Made by a program: the position numbers and the translations under genes. Shown in pieces: positions 27,941-38,265 of a stretch of 64,000 bases of DNA. Origin of the DNA: MSPOR6 sp964652195 (GTDB lineage: Bacteria > Poribacteria > WGA-4E > WGA-3G); contig CAZZBB010000050.1 of assembly GCA_964652195.1 (NCBI GenBank), positions 12,634 through 76,633 on the forward strand. Reading direction: 5' to 3'. The notes under the pieces were generated by a model, which worked only from the letters and a program-made list of their open reading frames with translations, searched no databases and was not told where the DNA came from. Position 1 is the stretch's first letter. Every line of letters starts with the position of its first letter.

Positions 27941-29275
27941 CTACTGTAACACTCCCATAGCATCTTGTAATCGAGCATGTGCAATTTTATAATCATAAAA
28001 TGCATTCACCTGGTTCGTTAGTGCTTGAGCATAACTTGTCTGGGCATCAAGTACTTCAAGTTGAATTGCTTTACCGACTTTAAAACGTCCTTCAATAACA
28101 TCTAAACTTTTCTGCGCATTTATCACCTGTGTCTTTGATATTTCAACTGCTGTTTCACTACGTTTTAAATTCAAATAACTTTGTCGTACACCAAGAGCAA
28201 TAGACCGTTCAAGATCACTTGCATTCTCTCGAGTCTGTTCTAACTGCATATTTCGTTCTTTGACTTGATTACCTAAAATACCAGCGTCAAATAGAGTGAA
28301 ATTTAGGGAAGCACCAATAGACCAACTACGAAAATTAGAAAAAGCATCTCGTTCTCTAAGGTAATCATCAAGATTTACATTATAGTTGGCATTAGCACTC
28401 AAGCGCGGCCAACGTTGTAATTTTGAGAGAATTAAACTCCATTCTTGCTGTTTTAACTGTGCTTCTGTTTCTTTAAATTCTGGTCGGTTTTCAAGGGCAA
28501 TTTGTATGGCTTCTTCTACGGTAATGTCAATTCTCTCAATTGTTCCCCGTTCTAAGTATATTTGGTAAGATTCATCAACTGTCACAGTGATTAATACGCC
28601 AGGATCTAAACCCATCAATCGCGGAAGTGTTGCTTTCGAAATCTGCAATGAATTCTCGTTATTAAGTAAACCCAATTCAGAATTTGCTTCACGGACTCTG
28701 GCAGTGGCAATATCTGCTTCTATTAGAATACCTGCTTCCTCAAGAGCTACTGTTGACGCTGTGTTCTCCTTAGAACGATCTAAAACTTCTTGGCTGACCT
28801 TTACAAGTTCTGAGTCCTTTAAGACATTATAATATCCTTGGGTAATTTGTAGGATGAGATTCTGTTTGATTCCTTCATTCCTGTTTATGGTTGCAGTTAA
28901 CCCTTCTTTTGACTGTGCACGATTTACTTCACGTTGACCATTATCCCAGAGAGTATACCGACCAGTTATTCCTAAATCGTAATTTTCTGGTTCAAAACCG
29001 AAATCGATCCGGTCATTAAAATCGTATCGACCTGAGGATGTGACTGTTGGGAAATACCCCGCACGAGAATTTTTAACTCTTAGTTCTTGAATAGCTAAAC
29101 TTAATCGTGCATTTCGAATACTTGTTGCATTTTCCAAACCCATTTGGACACACTGTTCCAGAGTTAAAGGTTGGGATAAATCAATCTCTTGTGATTCTTG
29201 GGAAAAGATAAAAGAAGTAAATGTAAGTTGAAGGATTGTTAGAATCAGCAAAAACCTAAAATAACATCGAACCAT
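27941..29275 (-). CDS. TolC-like outer-membrane efflux protein
   Basis: About 444 residues with a signal peptide (YFRFLLILTILQLTFTSFIFS). Two TolC/OEP repeats follow (first LTLEQCVQMGLENATSIRNARL, second ITVEEAIQIALENRPEFKETEAQL), each predicted to give long helices and barrel strands. This forms the outer-membrane exit duct for a tripartite exporter with the HlyD-like and ABC proteins encoded next. The start at 29275 is preceded by AAGGAG with suitable spacing; a second ATG is 6 nt upstream. Confidence 0.88.
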   Translation of the reverse strand: MVRCYFRFLLILTILQLTFTSFIFSQESQEIDLSQPLTLEQCVQMGLENATSIRNARLSLAIQELRVKNSRAGYFPTVTSSGRYDFNDRIDFGFEPENYDLGITGRYTLWDNGQREVNRAQSKEGLTATINRNEGIKQNLILQITQGYYNVLKDSELVKVSQEVLDRSKENTASTVALEEAGILIEADIATARVREANSELGLLNNENSLQISKATLPRLMGLDPGVLITVTVDESYQIYLERGTIERIDITVEEAIQIALENRPEFKETEAQLKQQEWSLILSKLQRWPRLSANANYNVNLDDYLRERDAFSNFRSWSIGASLNFTLFDAGILGNQVKERNMQLEQTRENASDLERSIALGVRQSYLNLKRSETAVEISKTQVINAQKSLDVIEGRFKVGKAIQLEVLDAQTSYAQALTNQVNAFYDYKIAHARLQDAMGVLQ

Positions 29276-29508
29276 TAGCATCTCCTTAAAACTATATACT
29301 TTAATGCGGGTGTTTCTTATGAAAATATGTATATCTATTTGACAAGCGTTATAGGTGAATGTTCTATAGAAATGGATAAAAAATTTATATCAATTACCTT
29401 ACCATTTTGACGCATCAAGAGTATAAAAGTTTAGGTTTACTTGAAACAGTCTAATATCCATCCCCATACTTGTGCTAATGAAATTGGATATTTACTGTTG
29501 TTGCTTAT

Positions 29509-30456
29509 CTATCTACGCCACCAAGGTTTACTATCCTGATAAGAATCTAATAAGTTTAAAATCGTCTTGTCTTTTTTATTTATCTGTAACAACGATTGAC
29601 AAGTCTTAATCACCAATTGTTTATCTGTTTCATCTTTGCTCTTTTGATACTTGTGATGATAACTATGTGCTACAGCTGATAGATATTCAATGTGATCTAT
29701 GTCATGTGGAATAGTCCCAGACAATCCCTGAATAAGTGAAATAGATTGTTCCCATTCATTGTGATGAGAATAACAGATAACTTTGTTATATATAGGTTCA
29801 TCACGAGAATTATCTAACCGATACGCTTGTTCAAAACAATTTAATCCTTCTGAGTATGCAGAATTCTCCAAGTGTAATTTACCAAGGGTAGTATAAAACT
29901 TGTATAAACCTTGAATGGAAATACTATACAAATCTACACCGCTATTTTCGAGCCAATTTCTTTCAATTAGAAATTCAATTGCAGAATTTCGCTCTTCTTG
30001 GGTAATACTAATATCAGTGAGAAGATGTTTTGCTACTGAAGCATTTGGATAGATTTTGGTTCTACTTTTCAATAGGGGGTATGCTTGGACTGATTTGTCC
30101 ATAGAGATTAGTTTTATCCCAGTGGCAATACGAAACAATGAGATAATCTGATCACTGTTCTGCCTGGACATTTGATCAACAACCAGTTCTCTGTTCTCAG
30201 AAAAATACTCATTTAGTGAATCAATCGCCTGACGAATTTCAGGATTACTACTATTTAATAAGTGTGCCTGAGATAGAAATCGTTGTGCAGCGAATAACTC
30301 ATTCCATTCTCTATAGATAGCACCCAGGCGATAGTTAACAAAAGCCAGTGATTCGGGGTCTGTATCTGTATTAAGTATCTCATCATACAATTGAATTGCT
30401 TCAGGAAGTCGTTCCTCCGATTCCATTGCTTTTGCTTCTAAGGTTAAATCTGTCAT
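29509..30456 (-). CDS. tetratricopeptide-repeat protein of unknown role
   Basis: A 315-residue, wholly helical protein with TPR-like units: ESEERLPEAIQLYDEILNTD at the N-terminus, VNYRLGAIYREWNELFAAQRF, and KFYTTLGKLHLENSAYSEGL near residue 200. There is no signal peptide or membrane segment, so it is cytoplasmic. TPRs bind partner proteins; the partner is not evident. It stands alone between the exporter genes and holB, with about 230-300 bp of non-coding DNA on each side. Confidence 0.7.
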   Translation of the reverse strand: MTDLTLEAKAMESEERLPEAIQLYDEILNTDTDPESLAFVNYRLGAIYREWNELFAAQRFLSQAHLLNSSNPEIRQAIDSLNEYFSENRELVVDQMSRQNSDQIISLFRIATGIKLISMDKSVQAYPLLKSRTKIYPNASVAKHLLTDISITQEERNSAIEFLIERNWLENSGVDLYSISIQGLYKFYTTLGKLHLENSAYSEGLNCFEQAYRLDNSRDEPIYNKVICYSHHNEWEQSISLIQGLSGTIPHDIDHIEYLSAVAHSYHHKYQKSKDETDKQLVIKTCQSLLQINKKDKTILNLLDSYQDSKPWWRR

Positions 30457-30573
30457 GATGGTTTAAGTATCTACATTATAATGTAACGCGTTGTCCCAGA
30501 GAGCTTTTATAAACAATCGTTTCATAACAATAAAGGTTTATATGAATATCTTTCATCAGTTAAACCGTGCTTT

Positions 30574-30640
30574 AGTCCCGGGGAATGCCTAAATGGCATT
30601 CATACCGTTGATTTGGTAGGGACGAAATGTATATAGCACA
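30574..30640 (+). repeat. REP-like palindromic unit
   Basis: In the 304-bp gap 30457-30760, AGTCCCGGGG and GGTAGGGAC flank an internal hairpin (AATGCC-TAAAT-GGCATT). These are followed by the tail CGAAATGTATATAG that also ends the other REP-like units of the window. The rest of the gap shows no gene or clear signal. Confidence 0.55.
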
Positions 30641-30760
30641 AAACCAAACTTCGTGAAAACAACAAATACATTTAGTTAACTGGCAAGTCGTTAAAGTAGT
30701 AAGAGTAAAGTAATATAATCAGTCAAATAGAGTAGAAATATTTAGAAGTTATTCTTAAAG

Positions 30761-31729
30761 TTATCCATTTCCATCCTGTAATAACTGTAGACACATTACC
30801 TCAAGAGCTAATATCTTCGTCACATTGGTATTCTTTAGAATCCCTTTTGTCTTAAAAACGGTCTTGATCGATTGTTGAAGTCGTATTCTCGAATATCTTG
30901 GCACGAGAATTCTAAGTTGTTCAATAGCTGTCTTATGAGTCAAGAGTTCGATAGGTGCATCCTGCTGTATGAATAACAGATCTCTATACCAAGAAATTAA
31001 TTTGTCTAAGTTTTCAAGATCCCCTTCCAGTTGTTCTGCCAAACGAAACGCTGCTAATGTATCTGTTTCAATAAGGATTTCTGGAACTGATTCATCACTT
31101 GTTGAATCTTCTTCTATGAGTGATATTGCATTTCCCACCACTCCACCTGACAATATGGCAATCGAAGAAGCAGTTTGTTCATCTATAGTAAACCTATCCA
31201 TTAATGATTCAGATAACTCTTGTTGTCCCAATGGATAGAAAGGAAGAACTTGGCAGCGGGATCGAATCGTAGGGATTATTGATTCAATATTCTCAGTTAA
31301 CAGGATAATAGTTGACACGGAAGGTGGTTCTTCTAAGGTCTTAAGAAGCGAATTTGCCGCATAGTTATTCATACACTCCGTATTAACTAAGATATAGATT
31401 TTTCTTACACCTTCAAGTGGTGGGTAATGTATTTCTTGTTGAAGTTCACGTATTTGGTCAATCTTTATTTGTGCACCATCTGGTCGAATTATTCTTAAAT
31501 CAGGATGATTATCGTTTGCAATTTTACGACAACCTCCACAGGTCCCGCAGGGTAAGTCACCATTATCCTCGTTCTCACACAGGATTGACCGTGCAAAATA
31601 CATTGCTACGGTTTCTTTTCCAACTCCCTTGATTCCAGAGAATAGATATGCCCCAGCAATACGTTCTGATTTTACAGCACTTTGTAGTTGATAAACTATA
31701 TTATGATGACCAATAATCTCATTTGGCAT
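30761..31729 (-). CDS. holB: DNA polymerase III delta' subunit
   Basis: A 322-residue AAA+ clamp-loader subunit. P-loop GIKGVGKETVAMYFARSIL, a zinc module beginning CGTCGGCRKI, DGAQIKIDQIRELQQE, the sensor region NSLLKTLEEPPSVSTIILLT and the arginine-finger/SRC segment IRSRCQVLPF are all present. It loads the sliding clamp as part of the DnaX complex. The gene overlaps the end of tmk by 11 bp, a common tmk-holB pairing in bacteria. Confidence 0.85.
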   Translation of the reverse strand: MPNEIIGHHNIVYQLQSAVKSERIAGAYLFSGIKGVGKETVAMYFARSILCENEDNGDLPCGTCGGCRKIANDNHPDLRIIRPDGAQIKIDQIRELQQEIHYPPLEGVRKIYILVNTECMNNYAANSLLKTLEEPPSVSTIILLTENIESIIPTIRSRCQVLPFYPLGQQELSESLMDRFTIDEQTASSIAILSGGVVGNAISLIEEDSTSDESVPEILIETDTLAAFRLAEQLEGDLENLDKLISWYRDLLFIQQDAPIELLTHKTAIEQLRILVPRYSRIRLQQSIKTVFKTKGILKNTNVTKILALEVMCLQLLQDGNG

Positions 31730-32342
31730 TTCTAAATTGTAACCTGTTTTTTACTTCTGATAGGAGTTTGTCATGAATTGTATCTACATCAAGTTGGGCA
31801 TCGATTAATATCACGCGTTCTGATTCAGCATTAGCAACTGATAAATATCCATTTCTAACTTTCTCATGTGACGTTATTGTTTCAAACTCAAGACGTGTAA
31901 GCGGTTCACTTGAGTCATGTTTCCGTTGTAGTCCAATGTCTGGTGGTAGGTCAAGTAGGAAGGTAATATCTGGAGTTAGTCCATGAGTGGCAATGTCATT
32001 AATCTGTTTTACTAATTTAAGATCAATACCTTTACGAAATCCTTGGTAAGCAATTGTGGCATCAGAAAAACGGTCACAGATTACAGTTTTTCCTTCCTCT
32101 AAAGCTGGAATGATTAACTCTGTGAGATGTTGAGTACGTGCAGCTGCAATTAATAGCAATTCTGTGGTTGCAGACATCGTCTCTTCGAATAAAAACAGGT
32201 CTCGGATTTTTTCAGATAAAGGTGTACCACCCGGTTCTCGTGTGACTACTACATTGTCATTAAGGGCTTCAGCTAATAAATGTATCTGTGTAGTTTTGCC
32301 AGCTCCTTCTACACCTTCTATTGTGATAAAATATCCTTTCAT
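31719..32342 (-). CDS. tmk: thymidylate kinase
   Basis: About 207 residues. P-loop FITIEGVEGAGKTTQ, the dTMP-binding TREPGGTPLSEKIRDL, the DRFSDATIAYQG motif, and LDLPPDIGLQRK are all canonical. It phosphorylates dTMP to dTDP. The start at 32342 has AAAGAG upstream; a second ATG is 6 nt earlier. Divergent from recJ, with a 185-bp shared intergenic region. Confidence 0.92.
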   Translation of the reverse strand: MKGYFITIEGVEGAGKTTQIHLLAEALNDNVVVTREPGGTPLSEKIRDLFLFEETMSATTELLLIAAARTQHLTELIIPALEEGKTVICDRFSDATIAYQGFRKGIDLKLVKQINDIATHGLTPDITFLLDLPPDIGLQRKHDSSEPLTRLEFETITSHEKVRNGYLSVANAESERVILIDAQLDVDTIHDKLLSEVKNRLQFRNAK

Positions 32343-32527
32343 TTTCATCTCTTTAATAATATCACATTGTATTCAGTCTATCAAGTATATATTACCCATT
32401 AAACACGGGTACACGTTCTTGGTATTACTCTTGATTATTTTGACAATAGGTCTATTTATATGCTATATTTATTATAGTTTGCATTTGTCTGTTGTATGTA
32501 AGTTATGAGAAATTGGAAATCAAGTCT

Positions 32528-35077
32528 ATGAAAAACGTCAAGAAATGGATTTACCAAAACCCCAATCTTGATTTGAGCTTCACCCTTGCTGCAGGTTTAG
32601 GTGTCACTCCTTTAATAGCACGATTATTAATCAATCGTGGCATTACCACTGTTAAACAAGGTGAAACCTATCTATATCCGACCTATGAAGACCTACATTC
32701 ACCCTTTGATTTAGCAGATATGGCTAAAGCCGTAGAAAGAATTCAGAAAGCAATTAAAAATGGTGAACAGATATGTGTATATGGTGACTATGATGCAGAT
32801 GGTACAACCGCTACTGCCTTATTAATGAATGTATTTCAACACTTAGATTACACTCCTGAATATTATATTCCAGATAGATATGAGGAAGGATATGGTCTCA
32901 ACGAAAACGCTTTAAGAGAAATATCTGAGAAGGGTTGTTCAGTATTAATTACAGTGGATTGTGGAATTACCTCTGTCAATGAAGTAGAAATTGCAAATAG
33001 TCTTGGTATAGATGTCATATTAACAGACCACCACCAACCTCCTGTAGACGATACACCACCCGCTTATGCAATCATCTCACCTAAAATTCCAGGGAACGAA
33101 TATCCTTATGAACATTTAGCGGGAGTCGGATTGGCATTCAAATTGGCACAAGGACTCATAGATGATCAAGAGTATCAAACATCACTCCTTGATCTCGTTG
33201 CCTTAGGAACAGTAGTTGACCTTGCCCCCATCACAGGTGAGAATCGTGTATTAAGTAAACTGGGGTTGGAAGAAATCAACAAACGGAAACGACTGGGAAT
33301 ACAAAAACTGTGTGACGTTGCTGGCATTGCTGGTAAACCTATTGTAGGATCTTCTCTTGGATTCAAGTTAGGGCCACGTTTGAATGCTGCCGGACGAATG
33401 GATACTGCTAAAACTGTAGTAGAACTTTTGATTACAGATAAACCAGAAAAGGCTGAAGAATATGCAAGAAAATTAGACGAATATAATTTAAATCGAAGGG
33501 AACAAGAAAAAGGAATACAAGAAAAAGCAGTTCAACAAATCAATGATGAATACGACCTTAAACAAGCAAAAGGATTGGTCGTAGCAAGTGATAAATGGGG
33601 GGAAAATGCAAAAGGGGTCGTCGGTATAGTCGCAGCTCGTTTACTTGAACAATTCTATCGTCCGATTTTTGTACTCGCTATTGATGGACAGAATGCATCA
33701 GGTTCGGGACGTTGTATTGAAGGGATGAATCTTGCAGATAGTTTAAACAACTGTTCCCATCTACTAATAAAACATGGTGGACACCAAGCAGCAGCAGGGG
33801 TTACTCTTGAAACAAAAAAAATACCAAAATTTAAGGAAGCATTCGATGAATATGCATCTGAAAATTTAACTGAGGTTGATTTGGTACCTAAGCTATACTT
33901 AGATTTTGAAACAAATCTATCCTCACTCACGTTAGACACTTTACAACAGTTTGAGACCTTAGAGCCGTTTGGAACTGAAAACCCATCACCTCAATTTGTA
34001 ACCAAAGGGTTGCAACTCTCGGCACAAGCTTCTCCAATGGGAAAAGAGAAAGAGCATATGTATATGCATGTCAGTGATGGAGGGAATCCAAAAAGAACTG
34101 TTGGTTGGAGAAAAGCTGAACACATCCCTATATTAAATAGTCCCAATATATCAATTAATCTTGCTTATTCATCACAAATTAATGACTTTAACGGGAACCG
34201 TTCTGTAGAACTAACTTTAGAAGAATATCAAATTGTTGAACGCACTCCACAATTGGCAATATATCCACCTACAGAATCACATTCAACTGGAAGGATAGTT
34301 GACAGGCGTTCTAATGATAAAAAAGACTATCTGTTAAATTTATTGGATAGTAATAAACCTTCGATTATATATGTGCAGAATTCAGAGATGATTAACCTGT
34401 TATTAACTAAGTTGATCCCAGAAAAAGCCTCTGTAATCGGTAAACATGAAAAGACATTTACGGAGATTCAGGAGATAGATTTATTACACAAAATTAAGAC
34501 TGGTAAATTATCAGCAATCGTTTCTGATTCAGCAATCTCTAACACTGCGTTAGAGAAATTCCCAATTATTGAACATGTGTTGTTTTGCCATCTTGAAATA
34601 GATCCTTCTAACTTCTTTAATAGATGTTTCCCATTAACACTTCCTCAAAATGACACTTCATTACATTTGCTCTATAACAACAATTCTGATGTGGATATGT
34701 TAAATAGATGGGTTAATAATCGATATCCAGAAAAAAACTTACTACGTTCGGTCTATTCCGAATTAATTGGTATTATCAATAAGGGTTATACTGAATTTGA
34801 CACATTAGCAGACAGATTAGACATCATATCAAGAGATGGATTGGAGACGGGATTAACAATTTTCGAAGAACTATCGTTAATTGAAAATAGACGGGATAAC
34901 GGAACAAATTCTTTCAGGTTAGTAGAATCGACTAAGAGTAGTTTGGATAAATCACCAACATTTCAGAAGGGTGAATGGTTAAAAAAGAACTCTCAGAATT
35001 TTCTAAAATTTCAAATTCAAGATAATATCCAACCGATTTGGGAACAAATAAAAGATGAGTGTAGAATCTCTAATTGA
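32528..35077 (+). CDS. recJ: single-strand DNA exonuclease RecJ, C-terminally extended
   Basis: About 849 residues. The DHH phosphoesterase core carries VYGDYDADGTTATALL, VDCGITS and LTDHHQP. The DHHA1 part is marked by RLNAAGRMD and SGSGRCIEGMNLADSL...KHGGHQAAAGVTL, and an OB-type domain follows (LEPFGTENPSPQFV). These make up the first about 590 residues, the usual size of RecJ. The last about 260 residues are an extra, unrecognised domain similar in placement to long RecJ forms of other phyla. The start at 32528 is preferred over 32492 because the RecJ N-terminus begins there, though the ribosome site is weak. It overlaps relA/spoT by 23 bp. Confidence 0.88.
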   Translation: MKNVKKWIYQNPNLDLSFTLAAGLGVTPLIARLLINRGITTVKQGETYLYPTYEDLHSPFDLADMAKAVERIQKAIKNGEQICVYGDYDADGTTATALLMNVFQHLDYTPEYYIPDRYEEGYGLNENALREISEKGCSVLITVDCGITSVNEVEIANSLGIDVILTDHHQPPVDDTPPAYAIISPKIPGNEYPYEHLAGVGLAFKLAQGLIDDQEYQTSLLDLVALGTVVDLAPITGENRVLSKLGLEEINKRKRLGIQKLCDVAGIAGKPIVGSSLGFKLGPRLNAAGRMDTAKTVVELLITDKPEKAEEYARKLDEYNLNRREQEKGIQEKAVQQINDEYDLKQAKGLVVASDKWGENAKGVVGIVAARLLEQFYRPIFVLAIDGQNASGSGRCIEGMNLADSLNNCSHLLIKHGGHQAAAGVTLETKKIPKFKEAFDEYASENLTEVDLVPKLYLDFETNLSSLTLDTLQQFETLEPFGTENPSPQFVTKGLQLSAQASPMGKEKEHMYMHVSDGGNPKRTVGWRKAEHIPILNSPNISINLAYSSQINDFNGNRSVELTLEEYQIVERTPQLAIYPPTESHSTGRIVDRRSNDKKDYLLNLLDSNKPSIIYVQNSEMINLLLTKLIPEKASVIGKHEKTFTEIQEIDLLHKIKTGKLSAIVSDSAISNTALEKFPIIEHVLFCHLEIDPSNFFNRCFPLTLPQNDTSLHLLYNNNSDVDMLNRWVNNRYPEKNLLRSVYSELIGIINKGYTEFDTLADRLDIISRDGLETGLTIFEELSLIENRRDNGTNSFRLVESTKSSLDKSPTFQKGEWLKKNSQNFLKFQIQDNIQPIWEQIKDECRISN

Positions 35078-37187
35078 AAAAATAAAAAATCATAATCCGG
35101 ACGTAGAAATTGATTTTGAGTTTCTCACAAAATGTTATAATTTCGGAGAGAATGCACATCAGAAACAATATCGAAAATCTGGTGATCCGTATTTCATTCA
35201 CTGTATAAGAACTGCTGAAATCCTCGCACAGCTCAGAATGGACATGGACACCATTTGCGCGGGACTTATGCATGATGTCTTGGAAGATACGGGTATTACA
35301 CGATCAGAAATGGAGAAGAAATTCGGTAAGGACATTGCAAATTTAGTTGAAGGTGTAACGAAAATAGGACGGTATAAATTCAGTGGAGGAAAACGTAAAC
35401 GGCAAGCCGAAACATATCGTAAATTATTGTTAGCAACAGCTGAAGATATGCGGGTTATTATGATAAAACTCGCTGATCGTCTCCATAATATGGAAACTCT
35501 TGAATATCTATCCGAAGAACAGCAACAACGTATTTCAAAAGAGACTTTGGAAATCTATGCACCTATTGCACATCGACTCGGGATTTGGTCAATAATGAGT
35601 CGTTTGGAAGACATTTCTCTCAAATACCTTCTACCTGAAACATATCGAGAAATAGCAGATCTTCTGAACGAGAAACTTGATGAACGACAGTCATATTGCC
35701 AGAAAATGGAAGTAACGATACATGCTGAACTGAAAAAGCATGGTATCAAGGCTAAAGTTAGAGGCAGAACAAAACACATTTATAGTATATATCAAAAGAT
35801 GCACCAAAAAGGGACACCTTTTAAAGAGATTTGTGATTTGGTAGGTCTAAGGGTTATCGTCCCAGACGATTGGAGTTGTTATAGTGCTCTTGGTGTATTA
35901 CATTTGAGATGGAATTACCTACCAGATCGTGTTCGGGATTGGATTGGTCAACCAAAAAAGAATGGTTACCAATCTTTACATACCACTATTTTAGATGATG
36001 GGAAGCCAATTGAAATTCAAATTCGGAGTACAGAGATGCATCAAGTCGCAGAAAACGGTATTGCTGCACATTGGGGGTATAAGGAAGGTGTACCAACAAC
36101 AAAAGAAGCACTATCCATCTTCGCAAATTACAAAGAGATGTTAGAGGATATACAAGATACTCAAGATGTCCCTGACCGGTTTATTGAATCTATGAAATTA
36201 GAGCTTTTTCAGGATGAGGTATATGTCTTTACACCAAAAGGTGATATTCACGCATTACCCGTCGGCTCTACTGCCATCGATTTTGCATATAAAATTCATA
36301 CAGATATAGGGAATACATGCTGTGGGGCAGAGGTAAATAACGTCCTGACACCAATACGGGAACCCCTACAAAATGGTGACCGCGTAAATATACTTACACA
36401 TCCAAATAGCAAACCGAGTCGCGCATGGTTACGGATTGTGAAAACTGCAAATGCACGCACAAAAATACGACATTGGTTCAAAGAGAAGGACAGAACCGAT
36501 GCACTTGAATTAGGTAGAAAATTACTTAAAGCTGAACTTCAAGTCTCATATTTGTATTCAAGTGATATTTTGAAGTCACCAAAGATTATTGAAATTGCTA
36601 AAGAACTTGGACATGAAAGTTTAGATGAACTCTATATAAACATAGGGAATGGAAGTGAATCTGCAACACAGGTTATAAATCAATTAAAACCTGATATTAC
36701 TGATGAAATTGATGAACAAACAACTGTGAAACGCGTTGAACCCACAATCCAATTGGGCAACGGAATTGATTTGGGAATGGTTCGCGTTATGAAGTGTTGT
36801 AACCCCATTCCTGGTGATGATGTAGTCGGATATTTAACACGGGGAAGAGGTGTATCGGTACATCAGTCAGAATGTGCACGACTACTTGATGAACCTGAAC
36901 GGTTTCTTGCCGTAAATTGGTTAGTAGAAGAAGGGACGAACTATCCAGCACAAATATTCATAGAATGCGATGATAAACCTGGTATGTTACGTGAAATCAC
37001 AACCGCCATTGCACAATATCATGTCAACATAAGAGAAGGAAACTTTAAAGCATCAACTGTTACTACTATTGATGATACTGCTGCAGATTATTTTACTTTG
37101 GATGTTACTGGGGTAGAACAACTGAAAAAGGTGATGGATGCTATTAAACAATTAAAGGGTGTCGTAAGCGTGGTAAGGAAAATGTAA
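35055..37187 (+). CDS. bifunctional RelA/SpoT (p)ppGpp synthetase-hydrolase
   Basis: A 710-residue long Rel enzyme. The HD hydrolase domain (HCIRTAEILAQL, LMHDVLEDTG, KLADRLHNMETL) is intact. The synthetase domain (HIYSIYQKM, DLVGLRVIV, KKNGYQSLHTTIL, IEIQIRSTEMHQVAENGIAAHW) also looks active. TGS (VYVFTPKGDIHALPVGSTAIDFAY), a zinc-finger-type CCNPIPGD region and a C-terminal ACT domain follow. It sets the alarmone level in response to starvation. The start lies inside recJ, suggesting coupling. With both active sites intact it is probably the only long Rel of the cell. Confidence 0.92.
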   Translation: MSVESLIEKIKNHNPDVEIDFEFLTKCYNFGENAHQKQYRKSGDPYFIHCIRTAEILAQLRMDMDTICAGLMHDVLEDTGITRSEMEKKFGKDIANLVEGVTKIGRYKFSGGKRKRQAETYRKLLLATAEDMRVIMIKLADRLHNMETLEYLSEEQQQRISKETLEIYAPIAHRLGIWSIMSRLEDISLKYLLPETYREIADLLNEKLDERQSYCQKMEVTIHAELKKHGIKAKVRGRTKHIYSIYQKMHQKGTPFKEICDLVGLRVIVPDDWSCYSALGVLHLRWNYLPDRVRDWIGQPKKNGYQSLHTTILDDGKPIEIQIRSTEMHQVAENGIAAHWGYKEGVPTTKEALSIFANYKEMLEDIQDTQDVPDRFIESMKLELFQDEVYVFTPKGDIHALPVGSTAIDFAYKIHTDIGNTCCGAEVNNVLTPIREPLQNGDRVNILTHPNSKPSRAWLRIVKTANARTKIRHWFKEKDRTDALELGRKLLKAELQVSYLYSSDILKSPKIIEIAKELGHESLDELYINIGNGSESATQVINQLKPDITDEIDEQTTVKRVEPTIQLGNGIDLGMVRVMKCCNPIPGDDVVGYLTRGRGVSVHQSECARLLDEPERFLAVNWLVEEGTNYPAQIFIECDDKPGMLREITTAIAQYHVNIREGNFKASTVTTIDDTAADYFTLDVTGVEQLKKVMDAIKQLKGVVSVVRKM

Positions 37188-37199
37188 ATTCGTAATTAC

Positions 37200-37406
37200 T
37201 TAGGATGGCATTCCAGAGATCACTTTACTAATCTTGCCACCACGTATACAGGCTGTACAAACTCTAATACGCCTTGTACCTTCTTCGGTCAACACGCGAA
37301 CACGTTGAAGATTTGGTAACCAACGACGTTTTGTTCGATGATCTGAAGCACTAATCTGATGACCAGTTCGGGGCTTTTTACCGCATACTTTACATATTCG
37401 AGACAT
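37200..37406 (-). CDS. rpmB: 50S ribosomal protein L28, zinc-binding form
   Basis: A 68-residue basic protein starting MSRICKVCGKKPRTGHQIS and containing TKRRWLPNLQRVRV, typical of L28. Cysteines at CxxC near the N-terminus and CTAC near the C-terminus indicate the zinc-containing (C+) type. A strong GAGGAGGG precedes the ATG. Convergent with relA/spoT, 12 bp apart. Confidence 0.92.
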   Translation of the reverse strand: MSRICKVCGKKPRTGHQISASDHRTKRRWLPNLQRVRVLTEEGTRRIRVCTACIRGGKISKVISGMPS

Positions 37407-37476
37407 TTTAAACCCTCCTCAGCAAATAATTTAATACGAATTAGCACTTATAAGAATACCACATAAAGGCAAGAAA

Positions 37477-38265
37477 ATGCAAATTTATCTTTGTAAACAA
37501 AAAGTAATTATATTTTTATTATTTATTATTTTCCTTGCTTGTAGTAAGGAGAATGAAGATATACCTGTACCCATAATTGAACCTGAACCTATTCTATATG
37601 GAACCGTAGCTGGTAAAGTTGTTGATGCAAATACAAGTAACCCTTTAACTGGGGCAATAGTTAAATTATATGGGTTAGAAGTTAAAACTGAGCCTGATGG
37701 TCTTTTCGTGTTTCAGGGAATACCATATTATGATGAACAAGAACTAAAAGCAACAGATCCTGATTATCAAACTTTCACACGGTTTATTACGGTATCTAAT
37801 GAACGTCTAACTGTCTCGGTAGATATGATTCCACTCATAGATACCGAAGAAGAATTAGATGAGTTTTTTACTACATTTTCTGAGTTGATTGAATCACTTG
37901 ATCCTGAAAATATACCTGCCATACAATCACATTTCTCGGAATCCTATGTTGCAGCTGATGATCCTATAACGACTTTTGGTGTTTTATCGGGTGTCGTTCC
38001 ACCAAATTATGACAGTATAATTCCAACTTTAACCGATTTATTCATAAAATATTCATGGTTAGAATTTGTGTTCAAAGACAAAGAGATGGATATTACACAT
38101 GCCAGAAAAGCTTCAGTTGAACTTCTATTAGATGTGGATTCAGAAGGGGCAGAAGATAAAATACTTCGTCATCTTCAGGCAAAAAGTTTGTTTGAATTAC
38201 GTCGTGAAGGTGAAAATTGGAAAATCGTATATTGGCAGCTACTTCGTTTAGATATTGGGGTGTAG
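37477..38265 (+). CDS. lipoprotein with carboxypeptidase regulatory-like domain
   Basis: A 262-residue putative lipoprotein. The signal peptide ends in a lipobox (FLAC, Cys22) and is followed by an acidic/Pro linker. Residues about 42-115 form a carboxypeptidase regulatory-like/transthyretin-type domain (GTVAGKVVDANTSNPLTGA, VKTEPDGLFVFQGIP). The C-terminal half (EFFTTFSELIESLD through FELRREGENWKIVYW) has the look of an NTF2/SnoaL-like fold, which is a guess. It is probably anchored in the outer or inner membrane. The 3' end overlaps the convergent rsmA by 18 bp. Confidence 0.75.
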   Translation: MQIYLCKQKVIIFLLFIIFLACSKENEDIPVPIIEPEPILYGTVAGKVVDANTSNPLTGAIVKLYGLEVKTEPDGLFVFQGIPYYDEQELKATDPDYQTFTRFITVSNERLTVSVDMIPLIDTEEELDEFFTTFSELIESLDPENIPAIQSHFSESYVAADDPITTFGVLSGVVPPNYDSIIPTLTDLFIKYSWLEFVFKDKEMDITHARKASVELLLDVDSEGAEDKILRHLQAKSLFELRREGENWKIVYWQLLRLDIGV

